DNA of 64,000 bases. It comes from Stylonectria norvegica (taxonomy: Eukaryota; Ascomycota; Sordariomycetes; Hypocreales; Nectriaceae). The notes under the pieces are model-generated. The model was not told the origin of the DNA and did not search any database. It saw only the letters and a program-made list of their open reading frames with translations. The translations under genes were made by a program, and so were the position numbers. This document shows positions 10,833 to 23,664 of the stretch, one piece after another; position 1 is the first letter of the stretch; every line of letters starts with the position of its first letter. The DNA lies in the NCBI GenBank assembly GCA_014621405.1, contig JAANBC010000016.1, forward strand, positions 62,001 to 126,000, in the 5' to 3' direction.

Positions 10833-12031
10833 AGCAAATTGCATAATTCAACGCACACCACTTGAAATATTGAATGATACCTTGGGAGGAAGAAGCCTGC
10901 ACGAGGGAACGACGACACGGAATCACTGGGTCATGTGCAGACCGAAAGGCCACTTTGCATCAACATGACACTCTGTTCCTTCTCGTCGGCCGTTGTCTCA
11001 ATGATTAGGTACTTGGGAGTTCGGGGTTTTTGTCTTATGATGCTTGGTTCACGATGGGTGAACTTGGAGGGCTCAATGTCTGTAAACTAACTTAGGCACC
11101 CAATGATGAGAGTGATTACCTGGTGGGTTCACTGCCATGATCTTTGATCAAATCAAATACATATTCATAGCATTTATGGATCTGTCTCTATTCTCACCAT
11201 CCACAAACTCACGAATGTCCGACCGCTTGCCACAGTAATATCTACTCGTCATGAACAACGGCCTCTACTTGCAACGTGAGCTTCATCTCTTGCGTCGCTC
11301 AAAACTAGATTGCATGAAACCAAGCTACCCCTAACAATAAGGACGTCGTCTTATGAATTTCAATCCTTGTCCCAAACCCTCGTCACCGCGTGAACGACAA
11401 GCCCATCTCTAGGCAAACCACCAGATCTATCACGCGCAGATCGATGTCGTTGGACCACCAAACCTTCAACATTCACACAGCTTCCCCTTGCAATCGACTC
11501 ATCTCTCTACTTTCGAATGCTTCAATCCAATCGGGAGCTCACTCCAAGAACCCTAACAGCATACATAGCATGCCCCCCCCTTGCCCTGTCCTGTCGCCAT
11601 GTCACAGCTTCGGCTCCCTTATCAATCACCCCACCGTGACACGCCCCCAGAAACGCCGTCTCCGTCACATCACACCATCGGTCAGGGCGAGCATCCCACG
11701 TCACATTTCGCGGGGTAATTTTACCTAGGTGCATCAGGTTCGGCTTTTGTGCTGTTTTGCGGGGTTCTGGTATGTTGTTGCACTGCCGTAGTTTGGATGC
11801 CGGGGGCTGTGGGGTCTGGGACTGATGGATAGTATTGGAACTTCATCTTCCCATCCTCCTTTCACGTGTCCGGCTGTTACCGAAGTTAACAAGAAATGGC
11901 TCATATTGTATGTGTTCTATCTCCTATCAACGTCGTATATGTCAGATGGCAAACATCTCCCGCTCAATCCAGCGCTGTCATTACTCGTTAAATTCTGTCC
12001 CCCATCTCTCCGGCAACACTCCCCCTATCCC
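10833..12031. other. Intergenic between convergent ISU1 and carotenoid oxygenase
   Basis: 1.2 kb of shared 3' flank. Contains a CCCCCCC run near 11574 and a purine-poor stretch at 11350-11640, but no open frame with recognisable motifs. No gene is seen. Confidence 0.5.
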
Positions 12032-13851
12032 CTACATCTTTGGCTTCACGCTCTGCTCTCCGTCTACTTGAGCCATTGCTACATGAACGCCATGGAATCC
12101 CGCCCCAATTGCAAACTCCGCCTCCGCTCTGCCCAGCTCAGTCATGGTTTTGGCATCGAGGCATAGCAGATAGGTCTTCTCCAGCGTCCCGTCAACAACG
12201 ACACTGAGCAACACACCATCGTCCTCCTCCGTCGCCCCAGGCCGCGCGACAAAGATGGGTTCTCCAGGAGAGTGTCCCTTCGGACCGCTCCAGATCAGAG
12301 CCTCTCGCGTGTGTAGGTCCGTCTTGCCCAGCGAGTCCACGACGGTGCTGAGTCCTCGATTCGGCGTGCTGTAGACGTAGCGGTAGGCCTTTCCGGTGTG
12401 CGCAGGGTTGATGGTGGGCAGCTCGCCGATATGCGGGCTTGGTATGGAGAGAACTTCTTCCGCGACGCCGGGGACGATCTTGCTCTGTTTGTTGTCGTCC
12501 AGCAGCGGAAGTCTGTATCGGTATCTCACAAGCCGCGCGAGGCTCTTCTTGGATCGGCCGTCCTCCAGCCAGTACTTCTTGGTGGCATCGTTACGATCGA
12601 GGATGATGTCGTAGTAGAAGCTGGTTATGACATCGAGATTGTCGTACATTACATGGTCGAGACATAGTTCGGTCCTTCCAATGCCGTTCTGGTCTTTAAC
12701 ATGCTCCTCAAAAGCATTGATAGAATGGAAGAAGAACGCTGCCGGCGTGGTGAAACGACCAACCACTCCCTTTCCGTGTTTGCGATCAACCACAATCCAC
12801 TGGCATGCCTTGGACTTATCGAACGGCTCTATCGCATCGACAATGTTCCGCTTCCAGACGATCTTGATACCCTTCCAACCGAAATGAGCAGAAGGGACAC
12901 ACAGCACGACGTAATTTTCCGTCAGGAAGAAGCTGTGTATATATGCGGGAGAGATATCCGGCTCACTGACAGTAGCGAGGATGTCCGTAGTACCGGTAGC
13001 GGCATTGACACGGAAGAAGCGATAAGTCGCATTACGGCCGTAGGCTAGATTGTAGTTGAAGTAATCACCCGACTCCGGATCCTGCTGGGAATGAGCGCAG
13101 GAGCTGGGGCCGTCGAGATCAGGGTGAAGGGCCTTTTGCTGGGCCATGCCGAGCGGCTCCAGGGACTGCGGGTCGATTTGTACCAAGCCAGAGTAGTCAC
13201 TGCCGACGAAGATGTTCTGCGTGCCAGCGCGATGTCCCACGGCAGACGCACCCTTGGAGTTGAGGCCAGGGATATTGACCTGAACGGTAACGTTGTTGTT
13301 GGCGAACTTGGGGGTGGGCTGGTAGGAACTCGTGAACTTGGAGAAGAGTCCCACGCATGGGTCTGCCTTTTGGGCAAAGGTCATGCCGGACCGCCAGCCC
13401 TTTTCCTTGACATGCGCAGCCCAGTCTTCGGCCTGTCGGCGAGACGAGTAGCGAACATATGTCTTTTGGTCCGGGGAACTTGGAGCAGCGATGTCAAAAC
13501 GATGGGTTTGGGCGAAACCGTCGAACCAGTGAGACGTATAGTGCATGCCGTTTGCTGTAGTCTCAACACTGCTCTGGCCGGGCCCTGTACGATAGAGAGC
13601 ACCCGCGGCCCAGACGGGAATGTCTCCTTTTACCGCCAACGGGATGGGACCTCGATGCTCCTCGAGACGGTCGAACTGTGCTTCTGGTTCAGTCGATGAG
13701 GCGAGCGAGTTGAGGCAGCAGAAACACTTACAGCGGCTTCATTCGGCCATTCTTTCCAAGACTCATTGAGGAGGTTCTGCGTGAGCTGGTCGGCATCCTC
13801 AGCCTCATTGTCGCCCGTGCGGCGAAAAGTACCGGCGCCATTGAGAGCCAT
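12032..13851 (-). CDS. Carotenoid cleavage oxygenase (RPE65 family; CAO-2/CarT-like)
   Basis: Two exons: 13851-13732 and 13675-12032, intron of 56 nt with GTAAGT donor, product 587 aa. The protein has the RPE65/carotenoid-oxygenase pattern, with GALYRTGPG near residue 66 and HWFDGFAQTHRFD shortly after. Four iron-ligand histidines can be placed: CAHS (His235), YIHSFF (His287), FFHSINAFE (His357) and the terminal GFHG (His568). With ferrous iron, such enzymes split a carotenoid double bond with O2 to give apocarotenals. The length and N-terminal NESWKEWPNEAAF block resemble the fungal torulene-cleaving group (Neurospora CAO-2, Fusarium CarT) better than retinal-forming CarX. No carotene synthesis gene lies in this window. 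The family call is secure; the torulene substrate is an inference. Confidence 0.88.
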
Positions 13852-15570
13852 GATTGCAAGGTGGTTGGTTTACTGTATACGCTTGGGTGGGTTGAAGTTC
13901 AAACAAAGAGATGAGAGAAAGAGAGAAAGAGAGAGATTGGAAAAGCTGAAAAGTGTTGGGAAAATGGGAATGGCCTCAGCTTGGACAATGCAAAGACAGC
14001 CAAGCCAACAAGAGCAAACAAACAGCACAGTGCTTTTGGTGGCGGCGTCTGAGAAGTGAGTTTTCGTGTTGTTGGTTCGCTGTCAATGAATCACCACCAC
14101 TTCAGAAGCTCCATCTCCCTCTTATATAAGGCCGGCTGGTATAACTCCAACATCGCTACGCCGTCGTCGTGTCTCATGGCTTCCGCGCGTAATATTCGTA
14201 CTCTTCCAGCCAAGTACGACGTATTTCAACAGACAAAGGCAGGGTTGCTCGCCAACGTCGACGTGCCATTTGCGGTGATGTCTCCGTTGCGGCGTGAACG
14301 GGAACTTCTACGGCTGGGAGAAGGCGTTGGGTTGCATATTGTGGCGGGGTCGTAGCGCCAGTTAAGCGAGTGCGAAAGCGAGTTGCTGGCCACCAACTCC
14401 AACATTTGTCGACGATGAGATTGGATGGTATATCGAGACAAGACATGGAAGTAGAGCCCGAAACAACCATGGATAGGTGACGATACTTGCGGTGCGTCGC
14501 ATCCAAAGGGCGAGGCGTGACCAGTTCGTCCGTCTCCGCCGTGATGCATGCATACAACGCGTCAGCCCTACAACCTGAACCGTATGGATTACTTCAATGG
14601 GCGAAGAGGCCGCCGGGACAACCCTGCAAATAGGTGGGAATAGGAAGTGTGACTGTTCAGATTGAGCATCAGAGAATATGAAGAGTTGCCGTCATTTCAA
14701 AGGCCTCGGACGGCAATGCAACAACGCCTGGTGCGCCACTTATTATCGTGGATGGCTTGGGATCCTGGTATCGAATCCACTGTTGTGATTCACTCGTGTA
14801 ACTTGACCACCGTCAATGGATGATGTACGATTAGCAACATTTAGTCTAGGCATCTATGTAGTTGGATCTATCTTGTTGCTGAAGTCCTCATGTTATAACT
14901 GTTCGCACTTACTAGGCTGTCCTGGCCATGTGGCATTGCAGGCAAAACTGTTGCTCCATTCTCATGGTTGTGCCGAGGTTCCGACATCGCGAACCCCAAA
15001 ACAACATAACTCTCGCCTCCCGCGCGATAAGAGAGTTGATCAACAACGGTTTCCAACACCCTCTCTTGAGAATTAAATAGTACATTTAGATAACACACAA
15101 GGGGCCTACCCTTACTCTCAAACTCGATTGTGAAATTCATACCAAAAACTTCACAATACGACTTCACCAACGTACCAATATCGGGCAATATCTCCCGTTA
15201 GTTCCCACGCCCCTCATACTCGAAATACTGCCCGACGGAACGCCAACAACGTGTAACCTATCAGACAGCATTCTGCATTCTTTACCCGAGTTCCCCAGCA
15301 TTTCCCCAGATTTGCAGCAAGCCTAGCCGGCTGTGGTATCCGCTCTCTCTGGCGAGCAGCCACTCGCCGTACACGGATATGAACATCCGCATACTGTTCC
15401 GACACTCCATTACGAGTCACGTAACTTTGCGGGGAATGTACAATGCTATGGCTACCGCTTCCGTGTCTAAGTCGCAGGTCAGCACACCTGGATAGCAGTA
15501 TTTCAACGCGAAAGAGTAACCGATGTTGTATTCTTGAACCCTCATCATCAAGTTTTACGGACAAACCATA
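13852..15570. other. Divergent intergenic region, carotenoid oxygenase / P450
   Basis: 1.7 kb. A purine-rich GAGA tract lies at about 13910-13940, and a TTATATAA site at 14122-14129 sits about 275 nt upstream of the oxygenase start. No supported gene lies between 14150 and 15570. Confidence 0.5.
14122..14129 (-). promoter_or_regulatory. Possible TATA box of the carotenoid oxygenase gene
   Basis: TTATATAA, a palindrome matching the TATA consensus, lies about 275 nt upstream of the ATG at 13851. The distance implies a long 5' UTR. Transcription start data would decide. Confidence 0.4.
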
Positions 15571-17542
15571 ATGGGTGCCATTGAACAAATCTTCGCCAAC
15601 TTCGGCACTTTGGCCTTGGCCGTCTCTGTTTTCGTACGTATCTGCTACAATCCTCTCTCTTACCCTGGCTTATACCAAGTATAACACATGGCATTGTTGC
15701 TAACGATGACTAGGCTGTCATCTTCTTGACAGGGTCGACCATCTACAACCTTTTCTTCCATCCCTTGGCTAAATATCCTGGTCCTTTACTTGCCAGAATC
15801 TCTCCGGTATGTCTCAACGTTTGTAGCAAAAGTGAGCGTATACAATTACTCAACATATCCATAGGTCTACAGCATATGGGGTCTCTTCCGAGGGCGATGG
15901 CCCTTTGATGTTCATCAGCTACATCTCAAATATGGACCTATCGTTCGAACCATGCCCAATGAGCTCACGTTTACCGACCCAAGCGCGTGGAAGGACATTT
16001 ACGGCCATCGTCAGGGTCACCCTCAGTTTCACAAGGATCGTGAGTTTCATCATAGACCCCTTGTAGCAATAAGTAACTAACATGTATACAGCTATCCAGT
16101 AAGTCACCTCTGATCAATGCCTTGCCTTTAACATCGTATAGGAGTAGGCAACTAACATACTCCACAGCGTCGGTTCCGTTCAAGACATCCCAGGGTCAAC
16201 GACCCTTACCATGGCCGACGATTCCAACCACGCCAGACAACGACGCGCTCTCTCCCACGCCTTCAGCCAAAAAGCCTTACTGGAACAAGAAAGCATCATC
16301 CGTGGCTACGTCGATCTGTTTGTCGAGAAGCTCAAGCCGTTCGCCGAAACAGGGCAGCCCGCAAACATGTGCGACTGGTTCAGTATGCTCGACCTAGGCT
16401 CTTCCTCCCAAGCATCAACTTGCTAATCTCAGGCTCCAGACTTTACCACGTTCGACATCATAGGCGACATGGCTTTTGGCGAGCCCTTTGGGTGCCTGAA
16501 GGATGGCGTCTTTCACTCATGGGTTTCGCTCATCACGCAGACCATTAAAGCCGGGGCATTCGAGCAGACCACTCGCCGAATGTTCGAATCTGGAAGTTTC
16601 ATGCAGCAGCTCTTGTGTAAACTCATCCCCGCCGATCTCCGTGAGAAACGGTTCCGCCACCTTGAACTCAGTAAAGAGAAGTGCCTCGCGTATGTAAAAC
16701 TCCTTCACTATCGCGTAGTTCAAGTCTAAACTCACAATGCTACAGACGCATCGAAGAAGGCCTCCGCCGTGAGCACCGAGATTTCCTATACTATATTCTT
16801 CGACAGAACGAGAAGGGAGGTGTTTCGCAAGACGAGATCATCCTCAACTCGGCCCTCTTCATCGTCGCTGGATCTGAAACCACTGCTTCTTTGCTATCGG
16901 TATGTCATCCATGGTCTGTGTCTGGAAGGATGGTCTAAATGTCGTCAGGGTCTACTCATGTGGCTCATGCGCACACCGCACGCGTATAAGAAGCTGACCC
17001 ACGAGATCCGCTCGAACTTCGACTCTGCCGACAAGATGAACTCCTCAGGCCTGCAGGAGCTAACCTATATGAACGCCTGCATTGACGAGGCTCTGCGAAT
17101 CTTCCCTCCCATTCCTACTGGCCTCACCCGAACCGTCCCCGCGAGTGGTGACACTGTCGCTGGCGAGTTCTTACCCGGCGGTGTCACTGTGTCTTGCCAC
17201 AGCTGGTCCATGACGCACTCGCCGAACAACTTCCGCGACCCTGACATCTTCGTCCCCGAGCGTTGGTTGGATGTGGACGATCGATACATCGACGACAAGA
17301 GAGACGCCAGTCAGCCGTTCTCCCTTGGGCCTCGTGGATGTATCGGAAAGCACATGAGCTATCTGGAGCTGCGGCTCATCCTCGGTAACTTGCTGTGGCA
17401 TTACGATGTCGAGCGTGCGGATTTGGACGACCCGAACGCGGAAGATGTATGGGAACCAGCGGGTGATTTGAAGCGGGTCATCGCTTTCAACACATGGAAC
17501 AAGCCCGGGCTTCAGACCAGGCTCAAGCGAGTCGTGCGGTGA
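15571..17542 (+). CDS. Cytochrome P450 monooxygenase with a 7-nt micro-exon
   Basis: Eight exons: 15571-15633, 15714-15806, 15865-16039, 16092-16098, 16168-16382, 16440-16689, 16746-16899 and 16949-17542, all GT-AG, giving 516 aa. A hydrophobic N-terminal anchor is followed by the Pro-rich hinge HPLAKYPGP. P450 signatures are complete: I-helix AGSETT (309-314), ExxR in EALR (366-369), PERW (422-425) and the heme loop FSLGPRGCIG with Cys450. The WKDIYGHR and MADDSNHARQRRALSHAFS segments place it with the large fungal clan that includes isotrichodermin C-15 hydroxylase-like P450s. It should be ER-bound and reductase-dependent; the substrate is unknown. No PKS, NRPS or terpene cyclase is nearby. 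Exon 4 has only seven bases. Confidence 0.9.
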
Positions 17543-17830
17543 TTGACCTGAGGTATCTGAACCATGAAAGGCCATGACTATGCACCCTATTCGGTGCGCG
17601 TCTTGAAGATCGGAAGGTCCGAGGTTTTCGTGTAGGTAGTCGCACAGCTTTCCGTTGCTACCTGGTAGTACAGTAGACTAAGAATTGCTTCATGACTTTA
17701 TGTTCCCAGCAGTCCAAAGAACGAACTCTGTAAACTGGAAGCCCCGGCAACGTAAGCCGTGCTATGGTGACTCGTAAGATTTTTTTTGTCAAGCTTCGAG
17801 ATGCAGGTGATAGATAGACGATCGTGGTGC

Positions 17831-18649
17831 TCATGACGGAAAGACGGCCTGGTCCGCCAAGAATTGATCCACGCGCCTTTTTCGAGCCGTACCCAGGCTT
17901 CCGTTCTCTGCCACAGCGAGCTCTTTGGGCAGCGTGTCGGAACCCTCAAGCTCAGGAAGGGCCTGTATTCGACCGCCCACGCGAGCAAGCAAGAAGCGCA
18001 TCTTCTCCAGCTCCGTTTCGATAGCCCCGTCGCGAACGACGATGTTCTCCTGAACGCCGGCCCCGTCGTCGTTCACTTGAAGAGGCGCAACGATTGCTTT
18101 CAGACGGGCCAGTTTAGCGACTTGCTCTCGCAGTTTCTGTCGTTGCTCGCTCAGTTCCGAGAGCTGTCGAACTGTGTCGGCGTAACGCTTGGCTTCCATG
18201 GGGTAGGTCGCAGCGTCCTTGTCCGAAGTCCAGGCTGCGGGAAGAGCTTCAATGGCTTCGGGATCGGCTGCTTGGAAGTCAGCTGCTGCACCAAAGAACG
18301 ATCAGAAAGCTCTTCGAAACGTACTTAGATCTAGTTCCCTGCCAATGCCTCCTTCAGCGTCGCCTTCTCCCCCGACCCGTCGCTCGGCATCCTTGATATA
18401 GACGCTGTTTATCTGCTCCGCGATATTCCTGGTGGCCTGCGGGGCGTAGACGCGGCGACAGTGTTGCTGTATAGAGTGGTTTAGGTGGAACAGAGCGTCC
18501 TGGTAGACGCGCTCGGGGATGGCCTCGTCGGACGCGTCGTTGGCGGCAAGCCAGGCTCGAGACGGAGCTAAAGGCTGGGAAAGGAGCGTTGTCTGAGTCG
18601 CAATGAAGGACGTTTTTAGCGAAGGGATCGGTGGAGCAGCGCCCGCCAT
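17831..18649 (-). CDS. fta4: Inner-kinetochore protein Fta4 (Sim4 complex / NKP1)
   Basis: Two exons: 18649-18325 and 18267-17831, giving 253 aa. An alternative acceptor at 18286 gives a 39-nt intron and six extra residues; both keep the frame, and the 57-nt version fits fungal intron sizes better. The N-terminal LLSQPLAPSRAW (about 22-33) and the HCRRVYAPQATRNIAEQI segment match the Fta4 family, the fission yeast Sim4-complex subunit related to Nkp1/CENP-U-type proteins. The second half is a predicted coiled coil (RQLSELSEQRQKLREQVAKL). It would act at the centromere in chromosome attachment. The start is the ATG before AGAAPPIPSLKTSF. An upstream TTG is open but not a plausible start. Shares its 3' flank with the P450. 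Confidence 0.85.
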
Positions 18650-19784
18650 GGCCAGAGATGATGCGGCAATTTTTGTGGAAGTGTAGAAATCCAACCTCTA
18701 CTACTTGTATCGAGAGGTGTTGATGGTGATGTTGTATTAAGGTTGGATGTTCTGGATAATGTTCCTGCACGGCGGGGTTCGCTGAAACGCAGTGGACGCA
18801 ACCCCTCTAACAACCCCGGGCCACTGCCCGGAATAGGAGTGGAGACAACGGCACATCAACAAGCAAACACGCTCCCGGGCCGTCAACATCCACGGTGACT
18901 CGCAACTCCATCAAACACCACAACAATGGTCTTGCTACCAGCTCTATATAAGATGCCTTACTGTTCACTTTCCCATCTTCAGATCTTCAGACTCTCCTCA
19001 TCCTTCACAGAGTCACTGAATCATAGTACATTTCTTAATTTTCTGCAGCTCATCACTGTTTCTAAGCTGTCCCATGGCTTGTTTGGGGTTCTCTTCCATC
19101 TACAGCAACCTTATACTTTACAGCAACACTATCCCTAGCGCTCTTACTGACGAGTCTCAATTGTGAATATTCTATTCGAGCAACCCTAGGCTCATCTGCA
19201 TATACATACCAGGTTCCCCACGTGGCTGTCATGGCAAGCCTATAGAAGAACTGTGTGAAAACACCAACTTATTCATCTTCGGGACCCTATGTGCCTGCTG
19301 GCTCCGATAATGGGGATTTGCCTGGGCTTAGCCGTAATGCAGAGACCCCCAGTCCAGTCAGAAGCTGTTCTAATCACATAAGCTGGGAATAGCTCGTTGT
19401 GCAACTCGCCACACCCGACGAAGCATTCCGCAACCGGCAACATGCCCTTGCAGTTTAAGATGCATATCTACCCGATCTATTCGGCTCTTCGTTGTGAGAG
19501 CTTTGCCGAATTAGTTGGCAGAATATGTGATTGACGGACTTCTTCGCTAGGGCTATGGTCATCTTCATCCCAAACATCGCACTGCATCAGTCAAGCGAAA
19601 AATGTATAAATTACGCCTTGCTAAATTATCACGAGAACATCATTCAAGCCTGGCAAACTATCTTGTTGCCGTCGAGTCGACTGACGAGATCCTATTCTGG
19701 AAATCTAGCTTTGACTGGGAATCTGAGTCCAAACACGTCTATATCACCATACGCCACTTCACTATACTCTCTATATCCAGTACC
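18650..19784. other. Divergent intergenic region, fta4 / DUF2306 gene
   Basis: 1.1 kb. Contains a strong TATATAAG (18945-18952) followed by a pyrimidine-rich leader-like stretch and a 30-codon frame (19074-19166), and a TATAAAT at 19605-19611 upstream of the DUF2306 start. No larger gene is seen. Confidence 0.55.
19605..19611 (+). promoter_or_regulatory. Likely TATA box of the DUF2306 gene
   Basis: TATAAAT, 174 nt upstream of the ATG at 19785 on the same strand. An open frame continues upstream of that ATG through the element, so this site also argues against a longer N-terminus. Confidence 0.45.
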
Positions 19785-20952
19785 ATGTCGCTCGACACTA
19801 TCAGACAGACTATTATGGCCCGCTTGCGCAAGATCTACAACTATCTTGGCTTCATGAAGGGCTACAATTTCACACTTTGGCTCATCTTCGGCAGTGGCTT
19901 CGCAGGCTTTGCCGCCGCTCGCCTCCTATACCTCGATTTTGATGGCGCCCTATGCCCCAGCCACCCTCCCAAAGCACCCTTCGGCTCTCGTGGAGCTGTA
20001 CCGGGAGAGTGTTATTTCTATCAAAGCCTAGAAGGTAAAATTGGCATCATGATACATCTCGCGGGTATTCTGCCAGCGGCAATCCTTGTCATCTTTCAGT
20101 TTGTCCCGGCTATTCGCCACAAATTCTTGCTCCTGCACCGCATCAACGGATATATAATCCTACTACTCTCCTGGGTGAGCGCCGCTGGAATCTTGATGAT
20201 AGCGCGGAACACTTTTGGTGGCGGCGTGGATATGCAGACAGTTACTGGCTTAGCAACATTACTATTTCTGGCTTGCCTGGCCCTGGCTATCTATAACATC
20301 AAGCAGTTACAGGTTGAGCAGCATCGTGCTTGGATGCTGCGAGCTTGGGTTATCGTAAGTATTGGTCTTGGAACTTCTACGCCTAACCGCTGCGATACTC
20401 ATACTCGTTTAGGCCGGCTTCATCATCACCATGCGCATCCTTTCCACCATGATGGCCATGATAACCAGCGCAACAGGTCCATATTATACCGTTCGAACCT
20501 GTGCTGTTGTCGATTACATATATCATCATGACCAAACTACGGTCGAGGCTTTGTATCCAGACTGCGTAGCCTACTACACGGGCAAGGCCCCTGACCAGGC
20601 CGTCATGATTCAAGGGGATGTGACAAGCAGCCAACCTGAACAGCTCGCCTCGAGTTTGAACGTCAATTTTGGCGCCGCTGCATGGCTTGCCCTAATCATA
20701 CATTGCATTGCCGTCGAACTTTACTTAAGACTCACGCCGGTCGAGGCCGAAAGGCTCCGACGAGTGTCGTACGAAAAACAGCTTGAAACTGGCATGAAAA
20801 CCCCTGGCAATGCTGGCACAACAGCTCAGAGGCTTGGAGATGCCAGACCATGGATTTGTCCTCAGAGCCAGGCTCCCAATGAGCAACGGGACTTGTCCTC
20901 GACGGATTTAGGAAGTCGGACGCCAACTGAGCCTGACGTGAGACTTCGCTGA
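19785..20952 (+). CDS. DUF2306 family multi-span membrane protein
   Basis: Two exons: 19785-20354 and 20413-20952, intron of 58 nt with GTAAGT donor, product 369 aa. Hydrophobic segments are at about 28-50, 85-109, 120-140, 152-170, 185-210 and 287-307. The HRINGY (118-123) and HRAWMLRAW (180-188) motifs are the two conserved His-containing signatures of the DUF2306 family, predicted membrane proteins of unknown function with possible resemblance to heme- or quinone-binding four-helix proteins. Between helices five and six lies a long, probably extracytoplasmic loop with several Cys. The tail is hydrophilic. The chosen ATG follows the TATA site; the frame is open further upstream but lacks conservation-like features. 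Confidence 0.8.
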
Positions 20953-21100
20953 ACTTAGCTCAAAAGAGTCTACACTATGCAAATTGAAATCGCGTAACCG
21001 CTATCATTCTGAAATTGTCTTGTTCTCATTGAAGCTGGGTCGCAATTCGTGAATATAGTACTTAAAACTAGTACTCTTCTTCATACGAGAAATTCACTCG

Positions 21101-23664
21101 TTATAGCCCCGACCACCAGTATGACTCGGCGACTTTGAAGGAACCCTTCACTGCCTTACCCTCATCAACGACGCTACTGTTGCTGACGATGACCTCGTAT
21201 TCACCAGCCTCGACACACCACTGACTTCGCTCCTCATCAAAGTACGCCGCCGCGTACTTCTCCAGCTCCTCAATCACAACAGTCTTAGTCTCGCCAGCCT
21301 CGAGGCTAACCTTGGCGAAACCCTTCAACTCCTTGATAGGTCGGTTGACCTTAGCAGGTTGCTTAGGCTGGACATAGAGCTGAGCTACCTCGGCGCCCTT
21401 ATTAGTGCCGGTATTCTGCACCTTGAGGGACACAGAAAGCATGCCGTCCTCGGAAGCGACAGAAAGGTCCGAGAATGAAAAGGTGGTGTAGGAGAGCCCG
21501 TGGCCAAAAGCAAAGTTGACCTCCCTCTCAGCAAACTCGTAGTAGCGATAGCCGAGGTAGATATCCTCACCGTAGAGGGTACGGCCAGCCTCAGTACGGA
21601 AGTTGAGGAACGCCGGAACATCCTGGAGACGCTTCGGAAAGCTGAGAGACAACTTGCCAGAAGGATTGTAGTCGCCGAATAGGACATCAGCAATGCAGTT
21701 GCCCGTCTCATTGCCGCCGTACCAGGCCTGGAGGACAGCTGGTACCTCGTCGATCCAAGGCATCTCTTCAGGGGTACCCGTCTGCATGACGACGGCTGTT
21801 TTGGGGTTGACTGCAGACACCTGCGAGATGAGCTGATCCAGAACGCCAGGGAGCTTCATGCTGGCGCGATCTGAGCCCTCGGTCTCCCAGTCGGCGTTGA
21901 GACCAGCGCAGATAATGACCTGGTCATGGTCCTTTGCTAGCTGAACTGCTTTCTTGATCTCTTCTTCGTCGTCGATGACCTTGCAGCCGCCAATGCGAAG
22001 CGCACCGGCTCCAGCAATGACGCTTTCCATCTGGAGGGTGAAGCTGGGTGCCGAAGCGAATTCAACCTTGACGTTGTAAGTCTCGCCCTTTTTAAGAGTG
22101 ATAGTTCCACGCTCTTCACGACTGGCACAGCCGAAGAAGGCGTCGCCGGGATATTGCTTGGTAGCATTGTCTACAACAGGTTTTCCGTTGACAAAGAGCT
22201 TGGCAGTTCCGCACACAATAACACCAAACTCGTACGAGCAATCCTCTTCGGCAACAAATGAACCCTCGAGATCAGCGTACCAAAGATTCTCCACCTTGGG
22301 GTTGTTGTAGTCCACCAGAAGCATCTCTGTCTTGGTAAAGCAAAGGGTTTCGACAGCCTCCCGTGAAGGAGTGCCAGGGGCCTCTCTGTAAACTCTCCAG
22401 CTCATACCTAGCTTGCCGTCCAGAGACTGCGTCTGGGTGCCCAGTAGTGGTAGTAGTTTATGTGTATAGGCGCCGATGGCATACGCAGGACTTGATTCTA
22501 GCTTTTTGGAAATACCATCGTAAGGGGTGACGGCGTAGTAGGCAAGTAGCGAGGCGGAGCCACCACCATGATATGTCGCTGTCTTCGCATTGGGACCGAT
22601 AATCAGAGTCCGCTTGTCCTTGGCGAGAGGCAGGACATTATTGTCGTTCTTCAGCAGCACTATGCTCTCGTTGCCAATCTTTCTCAGTAGGGCTGCAGTC
22701 TCAGGGGTGTCTTTTGCTTCCTCTGGTCCATTCTCCTTCACTCCCGAGGCGGCGCACTTCTTCACGAGCTTGAGAACCTCGCGAGCGCGGTTGTCGATTT
22801 CGTGGCCCCAAATCTTCCCGGTGGAGGCAGAGAATTTCAGCGTCTCGCCGCGAAAGCGAGGAGGCCCAGGCATCTCCAGATCGAGACCAGCCTTGGCAGC
22901 ATCAGTTGTGGTGTAAGTGCCGTACCAATCGCTCATAACCAGGCCGTCCCAACCCCATTCCTTGCGGAGCATATCATCTAGCAGCTTGGGGTTCTCGCTA
23001 CAGAAGATCCCGTTGACTCCATTGTAGGCCGTCATAAAGGCAGCAGGCTGCGAGTCACGCACAGCTATTTGGAAAGGGAGGGCGTAGATCTCGCGTAGGG
23101 CTCTCTCAGTGACGATGCTCTGCACGTTCTGACGCTTGTGCTCCTGGTCGTTGCAAACAAAATGTTTGATTGTAGCCTGGACTCCTGTGCTCTGGATTCC
23201 ACGGATCAGAGCGGCAGATCCAAGACCAGCCAGAAAGGGATCCTCGCCTATCGATTCGAAGCCACGGCCACCGAGAGGCGAACGCTGCATGTTGATGGTA
23301 GGCCCCAGGATGACATGGGCACTCTTTGCGATAGCTTCCTCGCCCATTTTCTTGCCAGCTTCTTCAAGCAGTTCCTGGTTGAAGGTGGCTCCCAGACCTG
23401 TTCCGCAGGGGAAACAGGCCGCGGGAACACCGTTGAAGAACTTGGTGCCTCTCACACCATTGGGCCCGTCAGACAAGCGGAGAGATGGGACTCCATGCTC
23501 AGGAAGAGCCTTTGTATGCCAGAAGTCAATGCCTACGGCCTTGTGTGAGCACACCCATGTCTACATACGTATCACGGAAGAGATTTAGTTTTACCTGCTA
23601 GCAGGTCGACCTTGTCGGCCAAGGTGAGCTTCTTAAGCACCTCCTCGACATTGATATCCGCCAT
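21101..23664 (-). CDS. Intracellular beta-glucosidase, GH3 with PA14 insert
   Basis: Two exons: 23664-23595 and 23532-21101, intron of 62 nt with GTAAAA donor, product 833 aa. The start MADINVEEVLKKLTLADKVD has no signal peptide, so the enzyme is cytosolic. The GH3 N-domain has KHFVCNDQEH (about 146-155) and the nucleophile loop MSDWYG with Asp225. A PA14 carbohydrate-binding insert spans about 400-530. The second GH3 domain contains NADWETEGSDR, with candidate acid/base Glu573 or Glu575, and a fibronectin-III-like domain closes the protein. This is the order of fungal beta-glucosidases of the BglH/BglI group, which hydrolyse beta-glucosides including cellobiose imported into the cell. All landmarks are intact. 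Confidence 0.92.

Noticed and set aside
15571..17542. P450 as part of a secondary-metabolite cluster
   Set aside because: No PKS, NRPS, terpene cyclase, transporter or other tailoring gene is adjacent; neighbours are a carotenoid oxygenase with its own promoter and a kinetochore gene.
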